Assembly: GCA_009928955.1 (NCBI GenBank)
Contig: SABN01000029.1
Span: forward strand, 1 to 32,059
Direction of reading: 5' to 3'
DNA from: Opitutia bacterium
GTDB taxonomy: Bacteria; Verrucomicrobiota; Kiritimatiellia; CAIQIC01; Lenti-01
Length of the DNA: 32,059 nucleotides
Under the pieces are notes generated by a model, which did not search any database, had not been told where the DNA came from, and saw only the letters and a list, made by a program, of their open reading frames with translations. Of this stretch, positions 7,370-15,339 are shown in pieces (the stretch's first letter is position 1; the number at the start of each line of letters is the position of its first letter). Position numbers and translations under genes: made by a program.

Positions 7370-8800
7370 GTGAAGCTATCCCTTGTTTTCCCGTCGTGGT
7401 GCGGCTCGTTCGGCATCTATTCGCGCGTGGCGAACAAGATCGCCGCGTTCCCCCCGTTGAACCTGGCGATGATCGCCACGCTGGCGCGGCAGGCGGGCTG
7501 GGAGGCGCAGATCATCGATGCGGAGGTCGAGCAGCTGGATTTCCCGCAGGTCCTCCGCCGCGTGCGGGAATTCAACCCGGACCTGATCGGCATGACCGCC
7601 ACCACGCCGTTCTTCCACCGGGTCGAGGAAACCGCCCGGCAGCTCAAGCAACATCTGAAAACCCCCATCATCGTCGGGGGCCAGCATGTCTCCATCCTGG
7701 CGGACAAAACCTTCTCCGACTGCTTCGACTATCTCTTCCTCGGCGAATGCGAGTTGACGCTCAAGGAGTTCCTGGACAAGTTTTCGCGGGGCGAGCCGGT
7801 CGGCGGCGTCCCGGGAATCATGGCGCGGGAAGGCGGCCGGGTGGTGCGCGGACCGGAGGCGCCGCGGCTGGCGGACCTGGATGCCGCCCCCCTCCCGGCG
7901 CGCGACCTGCTCCGCAACGACCTCTATTTTTCCGGCACGCCCCGCGGCCGCAAGCGATACACCTGCTTCCAGATGACGCGCGGATGCCCCTTCCGGTGCG
8001 TCTATTGCGCCAACGACCTGTATGGCAAGCGGATCCGGCGGCGAGGGCTCGCCAACGTCTTCCAAGAGCTGGAGTGGATCGTCCATGATCTGGGGATCCG
8101 GCACGTCTTTTTCATCGATGACACGCTGACCTTGGACCGGAAGTACATCCTCGACTTCTGCGACGAGGTGCAGAAGCGATCTCTGCGCTTCACCTTCGAG
8201 GGCAGCACCCGGGCCAATTGCTGGGACGAGGAGCTGGCCACGAGGCTCAAGGCCTGCGGCCGGGTCCGGATCAGCTTCGGGCTGGAGACGGCCGTCCCGG
8301 AAATCCTGAAGCTGATCCAAAAGGACGTGGCGCTGGAGTCCTATGTGGCCGCCAACCGCATCAACAACCGCCTCGGCATCGAAACCATCAATTCCGTCAT
8401 GCTCGGGCTGCCGGGCGACACGCGCGCAACGATCAAGCAAACCGTGGATTTCCTTTGCCGCGCCCGCGACATCCACCACACGACCTACGGCATCGCCATT
8501 CCCCATCCCGGCACGGAGCTGTACCGCATGGCCGAAAACGGGCTCCACGGACTGAAGCTGATCGAGCGGGATTTCTCGAAATACCAGCGGCACGCCTCCG
8601 CCGTGATGGAAGTGAACGGCATCTTGCCGGACGAACTCACCCGCCTCCAGCGGGAAGGCCTGCGCCGCATCTACTCCTGCTGGTGGCGGATCCTTCCGCT
8701 CATCCGCCGCCTCGGCGTCCTGGCGCTGCCCCCCCCCCCCGCCTGGGACATCCTGCGCTCCGGAGTGGCCTCCGGGTTCCGGAAAACGGAAATCCAATAG
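7370..8800 (+). CDS. B12-binding-domain radical SAM protein
   Basis: This 476-residue protein has an N-terminal cobalamin-binding-like Rossmann domain (about residues 1-150, with FPPLNLAMIA, PDLIGMTATTPFF and PIIVGGQHVS). A radical SAM core follows, with the 4Fe-4S ligands Cys206, Cys210 and Cys213 in TRGCPFRCVYC. The DxHxxG motif is absent from the N-terminal domain, as in many members of this class, so any cobalamin would bind without a protein histidine ligand. The family includes methyltransferases and ring-forming enzymes such as BchE and hopanoid-modifying enzymes; the substrate here is unknown. The GTG start at 7370 has GGAGG (7361-7365) upstream. Codons 454-457 are a C12 run (8729-8740) encoding four prolines, so a one-base slip would replace the last ~20 residues. 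Confidence 0.86.
   Translation: MKLSLVFPSWCGSFGIYSRVANKIAAFPPLNLAMIATLARQAGWEAQIIDAEVEQLDFPQVLRRVREFNPDLIGMTATTPFFHRVEETARQLKQHLKTPIIVGGQHVSILADKTFSDCFDYLFLGECELTLKEFLDKFSRGEPVGGVPGIMAREGGRVVRGPEAPRLADLDAAPLPARDLLRNDLYFSGTPRGRKRYTCFQMTRGCPFRCVYCANDLYGKRIRRRGLANVFQELEWIVHDLGIRHVFFIDDTLTLDRKYILDFCDEVQKRSLRFTFEGSTRANCWDEELATRLKACGRVRISFGLETAVPEILKLIQKDVALESYVAANRINNRLGIETINSVMLGLPGDTRATIKQTVDFLCRARDIHHTTYGIAIPHPGTELYRMAENGLHGLKLIERDFSKYQRHASAVMEVNGILPDELTRLQREGLRRIYSCWWRILPLIRRLGVLALPPPPAWDILRSGVASGFRKTEIQ
8729..8740 (+). repeat. C12 homopolymer inside the radical SAM gene
   Basis: Twelve consecutive cytosines encode Pro454-457 near the 3' end of the radical SAM gene. A one-base insertion would carry translation past the normal stop to a TAA at 8908-8910, inside the convergent GNAT gene. 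The tract could be a slippage-prone switch or an assembly weak point. Confidence 0.9.
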
Positions 8801-8840
8801 CGCCCCTCGCGCGAAAGGCGGGACCGGGCGGCCGCGCCGT

Positions 8841-9734
8841 TCAGCCGGGCGGGACTGGACCGCCGGCCGGTCCGGCGGGTTCCGGCTGCAGAAGGATCCA
8901 TTCGGAATAAGCGCTGTCGATGCGGTTCCGCGGCAGATCCCCGGCCGGCCGGCACAACCGGGGGGAAGAAAGCCGACGCACCCGGCTCCACGCCGGCCGC
9001 GCCTCTCCGACGTACCGCGCATCGACGAGGAGGAAGGGAACCCCCTCCCGCCACAGCAGGGCGCTGCGCAAGACGCCGAGATGCCTCGCAAACAGATCCG
9101 GCTGGCTGACATGGTGTACGCAATAATATCTCAGGCCCCCTTGCCGCCGTTCCGTAAACAAGATGTAGCAGCGTTCCCCATGCCCGTCATGCAGCACGGC
9201 ATGGCGACACCCATAGGGCCGATGGTCCTCGAAAACCACCCGGTCGCCGCCGTCCAGCAGGCGGCCGACGCGCTCCTCGGCGGTTTCCACCCGCCAGCCA
9301 CGCGCGCGCGAGACGGGCAACGACGGAACCAGATAGGTCGTCGCGTCCATTTCCTGGAAGCCCAGCCGCTTCATGATCGGAACCCCCTCCGCATACGACG
9401 TCAAGTTGGTGAGCGTGTGCTCTTTCAACCGGAGCACGGGGAACAAAAGCGAAAGACTGTGGTTGCGGTACTCCGGCCGGACGATCCAGCCGTAGAGATT
9501 GCAGAACCGATGGACCGCCCCGCCGATCTGGCGGGTGCTGAACAGCAGGCCCAGAAACCCCGCCACCTTCCCGCCGTCGACCAGCGCCAATCCGCGATAG
9601 CCTTCATCGAACCGCCAGGCATAGGTCAGGGCCTTGCGCCACGGCTTGCGCGACGCCTCTTCGGAATGGAAGCCGGCCAGGAGACCGAGGATCTCCGGCG
9701 TCATCGCCTCCGTGACTTTTTCGACGTGAACCAT
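8841..9734 (-). CDS. GNAT-fold acyltransferase-like protein
   Basis: This 297-residue protein's N-terminal half looks like a GNAT acyltransferase: VDGGKVAGFLGLLF (beta strands), then NLYGWIVRPEYRNHSLSLLF at the acyl-donor binding position, then MKRLGFQEM near 120. The usual R/Q-x-x-G-x-G/A loop is replaced by RNHSLS, so the donor may not be free acetyl-CoA. The C-terminal ~150 residues (HHVSQPDLFARHLGVLRSALLW and beyond) are not recognisable. It is the last gene of the deacetylase/FkbH/ACP/MaoC-SDR unit and starts 27 bp after the MaoC-SDR stop. I infer that it transfers the ACP-bound acyl group to an amino sugar; this is context-based and unproven. No strong Shine-Dalgarno precedes the ATG. 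Confidence 0.68.
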   Translation of the reverse strand: MVHVEKVTEAMTPEILGLLAGFHSEEASRKPWRKALTYAWRFDEGYRGLALVDGGKVAGFLGLLFSTRQIGGAVHRFCNLYGWIVRPEYRNHSLSLLFPVLRLKEHTLTNLTSYAEGVPIMKRLGFQEMDATTYLVPSLPVSRARGWRVETAEERVGRLLDGGDRVVFEDHRPYGCRHAVLHDGHGERCYILFTERRQGGLRYYCVHHVSQPDLFARHLGVLRSALLWREGVPFLLVDARYVGEARPAWSRVRRLSSPRLCRPAGDLPRNRIDSAYSEWILLQPEPAGPAGGPVPPG

Positions 9735-9761
9735 GGATGACCCGGCGGCTGGGGGCGCTCC

Positions 9762-10955
9762 TCAAAGCTGGGCGCCGGTCAGACCGATCGTCTGGCCCGA
9801 CACGAACCCGGCGGACGGGGAAAGCAGATACTGGACCGCCCCGGCGATGTCCCCCACGTCGCATAGCCGGCCCATCGGAATGCGCGCGGCCTCCCGCTTG
9901 CGCTGCAACTCGCTCGCCTGCCGGTTGAGGCCGACCGGCACATACGACGGACACAGCGCGTTCACCGTGATGTGCTTGCGGGCCAGCTCCGGCGCCAACA
10001 GGCGGACCGTGTCTTCCAAGGCCGCCTTTCCCAGCGAATACGCGGCCAGCGACAGGTGGGGATCGGCGTGGGCCGAATAGAGGGATCCGATGGCGACCAG
10101 CCGCCCCCCCTCCGGCCCGGCGTGGTCCGCCAGCAACCGCCCCAGGCGGACCAGGCAGGTCGTTCCAAACTCGATCTGGCGGCGGATGACCTCGTCCTCG
10201 GTTTCGAGCAGGCCGCCGCGGGGGATGCCCGGCCACGCCGCGTGCACCACCGCATGCACGTTCCGCCCGCCCAAATACTCCGCCAGCATCCGGTCCCACC
10301 CGTCGGACGCGAGATCCAGGGACACTTCCGAGATCCCCGCCTTGTCCAAGGACTCCGGAAGCCCGTGCCGCCCGACGATCCCGACGACGGCATGTTCCGC
10401 CGCGAGCGAACGGCACAGCGCCGACCCGATGCCGCCCGCCGCCCCGGTGACCAGCACCGTCTTCCGCCCCGCATCCTCCCTGCGCAAGGCCGCGGGCGGG
10501 CGCAGAGCCTCCGCCGCCGCCGGCTCGTTCAGCGTGAAGCCCATGGTGATCTCGGCCGTGGGCAGGTTGCGGGCCTTCTCCAGCACGGTCACCCGGAGCT
10601 GTCCGGAAAGATTCTCGAGGTTCCACGCCGTGATCCGCCCGCGCACCAAGACCTCGGCGGGATAATAGAGCGGCGCGGGAAACCGCGCATGGATGGACCC
10701 CAGCAACACGCGGCGCCCCGGGAGGTGCATGCCCAGCATCGCGGAAGCCAGACCGACCTGGAACGCCCCGTGCACGATGCGCTCCCCGAAGGTGCTCGCG
10801 CGCGCAAACGCCTCGTCCACATGCAGCGGATTCTTGTCGCCCGAATTTTCGGCGAACGCCAGGACATCCGCTTCCGCGAGGACGCGGACAAATTCCGCTT
10901 CGACCCCGGCGGAGAGCTCTTCCGGCTTCCAGTGGCGCGCTTCAGGATTCGGCAT
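9762..10955 (-). CDS. MaoC-like dehydratase / SDR reductase fusion protein
   Basis: This 397-residue protein has two enzyme domains. Residues 1-145 form a MaoC-type hot-dog hydratase/dehydratase with the catalytic signature GDKNPLHVDE (Asp40, His45) and TFGERIVHGAF. Residues 165-397 form a classical SDR: TGAAGGIG (170-177), Ser291 in AIGSLYS, and YSLGK with Tyr306 and Lys310. Together they could interconvert hydroxyacyl, enoyl and ketoacyl thioesters on the adjacent carrier protein. Peroxisomal MFE-2 combines the same two activities in the opposite order. GGAGG lies 6 nt before the ATG, and the start overlaps the acp gene by 14 bp. No ketosynthase is nearby, so chain elongation is unlikely. 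Confidence 0.86.
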   Translation of the reverse strand: MPNPEARHWKPEELSAGVEAEFVRVLAEADVLAFAENSGDKNPLHVDEAFARASTFGERIVHGAFQVGLASAMLGMHLPGRRVLLGSIHARFPAPLYYPAEVLVRGRITAWNLENLSGQLRVTVLEKARNLPTAEITMGFTLNEPAAAEALRPPAALRREDAGRKTVLVTGAAGGIGSALCRSLAAEHAVVGIVGRHGLPESLDKAGISEVSLDLASDGWDRMLAEYLGGRNVHAVVHAAWPGIPRGGLLETEDEVIRRQIEFGTTCLVRLGRLLADHAGPEGGRLVAIGSLYSAHADPHLSLAAYSLGKAALEDTVRLLAPELARKHITVNALCPSYVPVGLNRQASELQRKREAARIPMGRLCDVGDIAGAVQYLLSPSAGFVSGQTIGLTGAQL

Positions 10956-11184
10956 GTCGCGCCTCCAGATAGGCCAGGATCAGATCGAACGATTCCAGAT
11001 CGGCGAGTTCCTCCGGTTCGGGGGCGACGCCGAACTCCTCTTCCAGCACCGCCATGAGCGTGATCGTGGCCAGGGAGTCCCACCGGGCCAGCGACGCGCG
11101 CGAAGCGTGAAGCGTCTCGGCTTCGGACAGGTCGGGGAACACCAGCCCGAAGCATCGAAGCAGGCGGGCGCGAAAATCAGTCAT
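10942..11184 (-). CDS. Acyl carrier protein
   Basis: This is an 80-residue carrier protein with the phosphopantetheine attachment serine in WDSLATI (Ser37) and an acidic helix after it (VLEEEFGVAPEPEEL). Length and motif are normal for a stand-alone ACP. It is far from any fatty-acid synthesis gene and is embedded between fkbH-like and maoC-SDR genes with overlaps of 8 and 14 bp, so it is probably dedicated to this unit. The ATG at 11184 has GGAGGAG about 7 nt upstream; an earlier in-frame start would lie inside fkbH and add an unrelated arginine-rich segment. Confidence 0.88.
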   Translation of the reverse strand: MTDFRARLLRCFGLVFPDLSEAETLHASRASLARWDSLATITLMAVLEEEFGVAPEPEELADLESFDLILAYLEARHAES

Positions 11185-12913
11185 GCGAAGTCTCCTCCAT
11201 GCGGTGATACAACGGCGGACATGCCTGCTCGAACGCCGGCCGCCCCAAGACGCGCGTTCCGCCCAGATCCCGGGCGCCAACCGCGTCGAGAAAATCGAGG
11301 AACACCTGGTTTCTTCCGCTGGGCGCGCAGGCGAAGGCGATCTCGTCCACGTCGAAGCCGCGGAACAATCCCTGGAGGCACTGGTGCTCGACCCGCCGGG
11401 AAAAGGCCCGGCAACTCATCACCCACACGTCGACCTCCAGACGCCGGCCTTGCTTCCGGCCCCCGACCACGGCGATCTTGCCCAGCCGCCCATACTTGTC
11501 TTCGTAGGAAAACACGCCGAGGAACGCCTGCGGCGCTTCCAGCCGCGCGCGCCACTCCTGCTCGCCAAATCGCCGGCCGTTGAGATTGAACTGGTTCGTC
11601 TTGTTGACCAGTTCCAAGGCCCGCGGATCGACGGGCCGGGACCGCCGGGTCCACGAGATCCGCGCATCGGCCTGGGCCAGGAACTGTTCGGCCGACGCCC
11701 CCTCCCCGGCGACGCCCGCCTGGAATTCCGCGCCCGCCCGCAGGCTTGGCATCCGCAGCGCATCTTCGCCGGTCACCGCGGGTTTGCCGAACAGATCGCG
11801 CAACTCGCCGAGCAGGGCCCAGACCTCCGCTTCCCGCTCGGGAAACGTCACGCCGCAAATGCCGGGATGCGCCAACTGGACTTCCGCCACTTCGGACGGT
11901 TGGTTGTCGACGAAGACGACATCGCCGGCCCCGATGTTCCAAGCGCGCAGGATGCGCGCGACGGCATCGGACTTCGGCCCCCAGCCCGCCTCGACCGGAA
12001 AGAACTGGTCGCCCGGAATCAGCAAGTCCGGCCGTTTCAGGGCCTTCCCGGCCAAGGCTGCATCGTTCCGGCTCGCCACGGCGACCAAAACGCCGGCGGA
12101 CGCGAGCGCATCCAGCATCCGCTGGTACAGGGCGTGCCGGTGGCCTCCGCGATCCAGGTCCCAGTGGATTCCGGCTTCGCCGTCCTCGCCCAGCGTGCCC
12201 ATCCACAACGTGTCGTCGAGATCGGTGATCAGCCCCTTCTTCGGCGCCGGCGGCGCCAGCAACAGGGCCAGCAGGTTCGCCAGCGCGTCGGCATGGCCCA
12301 TCGCATACGGAAATCCATGGCGGATTTCCGATGCCGGATCCAGGCGGGCCGCAGGCGGCGAGTCGCGGTCGAGGCGCTGGGCGTTCAGGAGCCGGATCCC
12401 CGGACGGCCCTGCAAGCGGCCGCCACCCGCCGCCACGAGCCCGCGCAAGCCGGACTCCAGCGCCGAGGCCTGCCAGCCCGGCGCATGCGACACCGGCGGC
12501 AGCGGAAGGGTGGGCAGGGCCAGCGCGACGGGCATCGCTTCCGCCAAGCCGGAGATCGACCGCTCGAGCACGTCCCAGGCTTGCCGCGCGGACGCGAGGA
12601 TGTCGTCCAAGGCGTCCAAGCTCCACCGTCCCAACTGGCGCAGGCCGAGGCGCGCGTCCAGATCCGGCCATTCGACCACCACGCAGGCGCCGTCTCCGCG
12701 CTCGCCGCGGGCTTTCCCGATGTTCCCGGGAAGGTCTCCATAGATGCCGCTCTCCACCGCCACCTGCCGATCCGGCTGGCGGCGCGCCAGATGCGCGGCC
12801 AGGAACGTCGACAGGTGCAAGGGCGAGAAGCCGCATCCCAGAGCGACGCGGAAGGGACGGGAACCGCCCGGCGGCTGATCCTTCAAAATCTGTAGTGCCT
12901 CGGTGAGCTTCAT
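11177..12913 (-). CDS. FkbH-like HAD-IIIC protein (ACP glyceryl-loading type)
   Basis: This 578-residue protein has a ~220-residue N-terminal SGNH-like region, a HAD-IIIC domain and a C-terminal GNAT-like domain, the usual FkbH layout. HAD motif I is ITDLDDTLW (Asp231, Asp233), motif II is VASRND (Ser281), the lysine motif is GPKSDAV (Lys314) and motif IV is VVFVDNQPSEVAEVQ (Asp336). LVNKTNQFNLNGRR is a hallmark of the family. Characterised FkbH enzymes take 1,3-bisphosphoglycerate, dephosphorylate it and load a glyceryl group onto an ACP. Here the gene overlaps acp (8 bp) and the deacetylase gene (4 bp, ATGA), so an ACP substrate is very likely. The product could be glyceryl-ACP or a related C3 unit. 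Confidence 0.87.
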   Translation of the reverse strand: MKLTEALQILKDQPPGGSRPFRVALGCGFSPLHLSTFLAAHLARRQPDRQVAVESGIYGDLPGNIGKARGERGDGACVVVEWPDLDARLGLRQLGRWSLDALDDILASARQAWDVLERSISGLAEAMPVALALPTLPLPPVSHAPGWQASALESGLRGLVAAGGGRLQGRPGIRLLNAQRLDRDSPPAARLDPASEIRHGFPYAMGHADALANLLALLLAPPAPKKGLITDLDDTLWMGTLGEDGEAGIHWDLDRGGHRHALYQRMLDALASAGVLVAVASRNDAALAGKALKRPDLLIPGDQFFPVEAGWGPKSDAVARILRAWNIGAGDVVFVDNQPSEVAEVQLAHPGICGVTFPEREAEVWALLGELRDLFGKPAVTGEDALRMPSLRAGAEFQAGVAGEGASAEQFLAQADARISWTRRSRPVDPRALELVNKTNQFNLNGRRFGEQEWRARLEAPQAFLGVFSYEDKYGRLGKIAVVGGRKQGRRLEVDVWVMSCRAFSRRVEHQCLQGLFRGFDVDEIAFACAPSGRNQVFLDFLDAVGARDLGGTRVLGRPAFEQACPPLYHRMEETSHD

Positions 12914-13980
12914 AGGGGCCGGCCCGCGGTCGTCGGAGCATCGAGGGCCATTCTTCCCAAGTGACCCGTCATAAACAAGCGCAATCCGCTCACCTGGGAC
13001 CGGAGGAAGGTCAGATCCCGCCGCGTGCGCCCCGTGTCGATCCGCGGCAGGGCGAACAGATGGCCGAGATGCTCCGGAAAGATGTTGCCGCGCCGCGTCG
13101 TCGTCGCCGTCACATATCCGGTCTTGCGCGCCAGCGCGAACTCGCGGGGCCCCGCGGCTCCGCGCGAACCGAAGGGATAGGAAAAATGCCGGACGGCGCA
13201 CCCCGCCCGCTCCTCGATGATCCGCTTGGAATCCGCCATCTCGCGCTCCGCCTCGGCATCCGGCAGGCTCGCCAACGGCACATGGGACAGGGCATGGGCG
13301 CCGATGGAAACGAGCGGGTCGCGGGCCAACGCCGCCACCTGGTCCCAGGACATCGCCATCCGGCTTCCATAGGCGGCGACATCGATCCCGTTGGCGCTGA
13401 AGAGCGCCTCGCATAGTTGGTCGCGCCGCCGGGGATCCGCCCGGTAAAAACAGTTCGACAAGTCGTCGAACGCCGCCAGCTTGTCGTCGTGGGACTGCAG
13501 GCGCCATGCGCGGCGCACCCCGTCCACCTCCACCTCGACGTGCTCGCGCGCGACCAGGAGGTCTTCCAGCGCGTAGTGCCAGAGAACGGCCCGTTGCTCC
13601 GGAAAGCACGTGGCCACGTAAACCGTGAAGGGCGCCCCCTGCTTTTTCAGGACGGGATACGCCAAGGTGAAGGTCTCCCGATACCCGTCGTCGAACGTCA
13701 GGCAGATGAACCGGCGCCGGTCGTTTCCGCGGAGATAGGCCGGCACTCCGTCCAAGGGGATGAAGGCGTAGTCCTTCGCCAGGAACCGCACCATCTGCTC
13801 CAGATAGGAAGCCGAAACCTCGAGGGCGTCGTTGTGCAGCCGCTCCGCCCCATCCGGGCCGTCGACCACCCGATGGAACATGAGGATGCTGCCCCGCCCC
13901 CCGTAATACAGCCGGCTGACCCGATCCGCGCCGCCGGCCACCAGCAGGCGCGTGATGATTTCCTTCGCCGCGGGGGTCAT
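12910..13980 (-). CDS. Polysaccharide deacetylase (CE4 family)
   Basis: This 356-residue protein contains a NodB-type deacetylase domain. SILMFHRVVDG marks its start, the metal/catalytic motif FICLTFDDGY (Asp97-Asp98) follows, then SIGAHALSHVPL (the H-x3-H-like metal site) and HFSYPFGSRG. The enzyme class removes N- or O-acetyl groups from polysaccharides. No signal peptide is seen with the ATG at 13980 (GAGGGA 8 nt upstream), so it may act on a cytoplasmic or lipid-linked intermediate, or be tethered otherwise. An insert of ~60 residues between the two motif groups makes it longer than the common 230-280. It is the first gene of the unit that continues into fkbH, acp, maoC-SDR and the GNAT gene. 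It does not look like the short exosortase-linked type. Confidence 0.84.
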   Translation of the reverse strand: MTPAAKEIITRLLVAGGADRVSRLYYGGRGSILMFHRVVDGPDGAERLHNDALEVSASYLEQMVRFLAKDYAFIPLDGVPAYLRGNDRRRFICLTFDDGYRETFTLAYPVLKKQGAPFTVYVATCFPEQRAVLWHYALEDLLVAREHVEVEVDGVRRAWRLQSHDDKLAAFDDLSNCFYRADPRRRDQLCEALFSANGIDVAAYGSRMAMSWDQVAALARDPLVSIGAHALSHVPLASLPDAEAEREMADSKRIIEERAGCAVRHFSYPFGSRGAAGPREFALARKTGYVTATTTRRGNIFPEHLGHLFALPRIDTGRTRRDLTFLRSQVSGLRLFMTGHLGRMALDAPTTAGRPL

Positions 13981-14198
13981 GCGCCGGTCCCTCGCGGGAA
14001 AACCGCCCCGGTGCTCAGGTCCATGCCGCATCCGGGGACAGAGGCTCCTCGAAAGACGGGGGAACGCGGATCCTTGGACCAGTCTGACGAAGCAAGATCA
14101 TTGCGGACACGGTGCTCAAACACGGATGCGAAGTCAAGTGCGTTGCCGGATCTGCCGCCCCCCGGGGGGGATGGAGCGCGGCGGGAACAGGGCGCAAC

Positions 14199-15332
14199 TC
14201 AGCTCGTGGGACCCCAGTGCGGGCCGAACGGCCAGTAGACGAAGAAGGACGGCCCCACCAGCGCCTTCTCCGCCACCGGACCGAAATAGCGGCCATCCAA
14301 GCTCGACGTGGTGTTGTCGCCAAAGGGCAGGAATTGTCCTTCGCCCAGCTGGATCTCGGCGGCCTCGCTGTTCAACCGCGAGTCCCGCCGCGTCACATAG
14401 CCTCGGTAGCGGGGATCCGTCACCATCCGCTTGAACGGGAATGGCTCCTCCACGGGCCGCCCATCCACCACCAAGTGGCGGTCCCGGATCGAGATGGTTT
14501 CGCCGGACAGCCCCACGAGGCGCTTGATGTAGAAGGTATCGGGCTGGATCCTCAGGAATTCCTTCCCGGGAATGTAGTTGGTGTCGAACACGATGATCTG
14601 CCCCCGCCGCGGGCGCGTGAAATGATACCGGATCTTGTTGACGAAGATGTGGTCGCCCTGCCGGACGCGCCCCGAGGCGATCACCTGCCCCTTCTCCACC
14701 CGGTCGCCCGGCTGGACATGCAGGCGCATGCTGTGGTCGGGGTCCGCAAAGGCGGGATCGAGGAAGGGGCTGTCGGGCCGCAAGGTCAACCGCACCGGGT
14801 GGAGCACGCCCCCGAGGGAAAAGGCATATTGGTCCTCATGCTGCTTCAGCGGGCCCAGCGTGCCCGAGACCTTGGCCTTCACCTCGACATAGCGCTCGCC
14901 GAAGAGCGCGAGGTTCGCCAGGTTCAGCGGCAGGCGGTCGAACCACTGCCGGCCGTCCTGCGGCCGGACCGTGATCCCGTTGAGCGTGGGCTGCATCGAG
15001 CCGGTCGGGATCTTGAACGGCTGGATGAAATAGGTCCGGCAGGCCATCGCCATCGAGATCGCGACGACGAGCACCTCGACGTTCTCCCGCCACTTGGGGA
15101 ACGAACGCGGCGGCAGCAGGCGCTCCGCGGCGAGGGCGGCCGCCTCGCAGGCGTCCTCCAGCCGGTCCCAGTCCCGCGCGCGCCACGCGGCGCACAGGGC
15201 CGCGTCGGCCGCGCGCGCAGCCGCGAGGTCCCCCGCCGGCGCCACATCCTCGCGCATGTTCAGGGCATGCCGGACCAGATGGCAGGCCAGATGGACCGTC
15301 TTCTTCAACCGCCGCTTCGCGAAGAAATTCAT
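14199..15332 (-). CDS. lepB: Signal peptidase I with large insert and N-terminal extension
   Basis: This is a 377-residue type I signal peptidase that cleaves signal peptides at the inner membrane. The catalytic serine is in FKIPTGSMQPTL (Ser112) and the lysine base in FYIKRLVGLSGE (Lys270); GDNTTSSLDGRYFGPV closes the domain. One membrane segment (about 86-103) precedes the serine. Ser and Lys are 158 residues apart, against 55 in E. coli, because of a long insert (about 120-225). The first ~80 residues are a helical, alanine-rich extension of unknown role. GAGGAG before the ATG lies in the end of lepA, and the gene begins 7 bp after the lepA stop, the classic lepA-lepB order. Confidence 0.9.
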   Translation of the reverse strand: MNFFAKRRLKKTVHLACHLVRHALNMREDVAPAGDLAAARAADAALCAAWRARDWDRLEDACEAAALAAERLLPPRSFPKWRENVEVLVVAISMAMACRTYFIQPFKIPTGSMQPTLNGITVRPQDGRQWFDRLPLNLANLALFGERYVEVKAKVSGTLGPLKQHEDQYAFSLGGVLHPVRLTLRPDSPFLDPAFADPDHSMRLHVQPGDRVEKGQVIASGRVRQGDHIFVNKIRYHFTRPRRGQIIVFDTNYIPGKEFLRIQPDTFYIKRLVGLSGETISIRDRHLVVDGRPVEEPFPFKRMVTDPRYRGYVTRRDSRLNSEAAEIQLGEGQFLPFGDNTTSSLDGRYFGPVAEKALVGPSFFVYWPFGPHWGPTS

Positions 15333-15339
15333 GTCCTCC

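Noticed and set aside
13981-14198. Promoter for the deacetylase-to-GNAT unit
   Set aside because: A TTGACT hexamer is present on the minus strand near 14138, but no acceptable -10 element lies 16-18 bp after it, so I did not call a promoter in this 218-bp gap.
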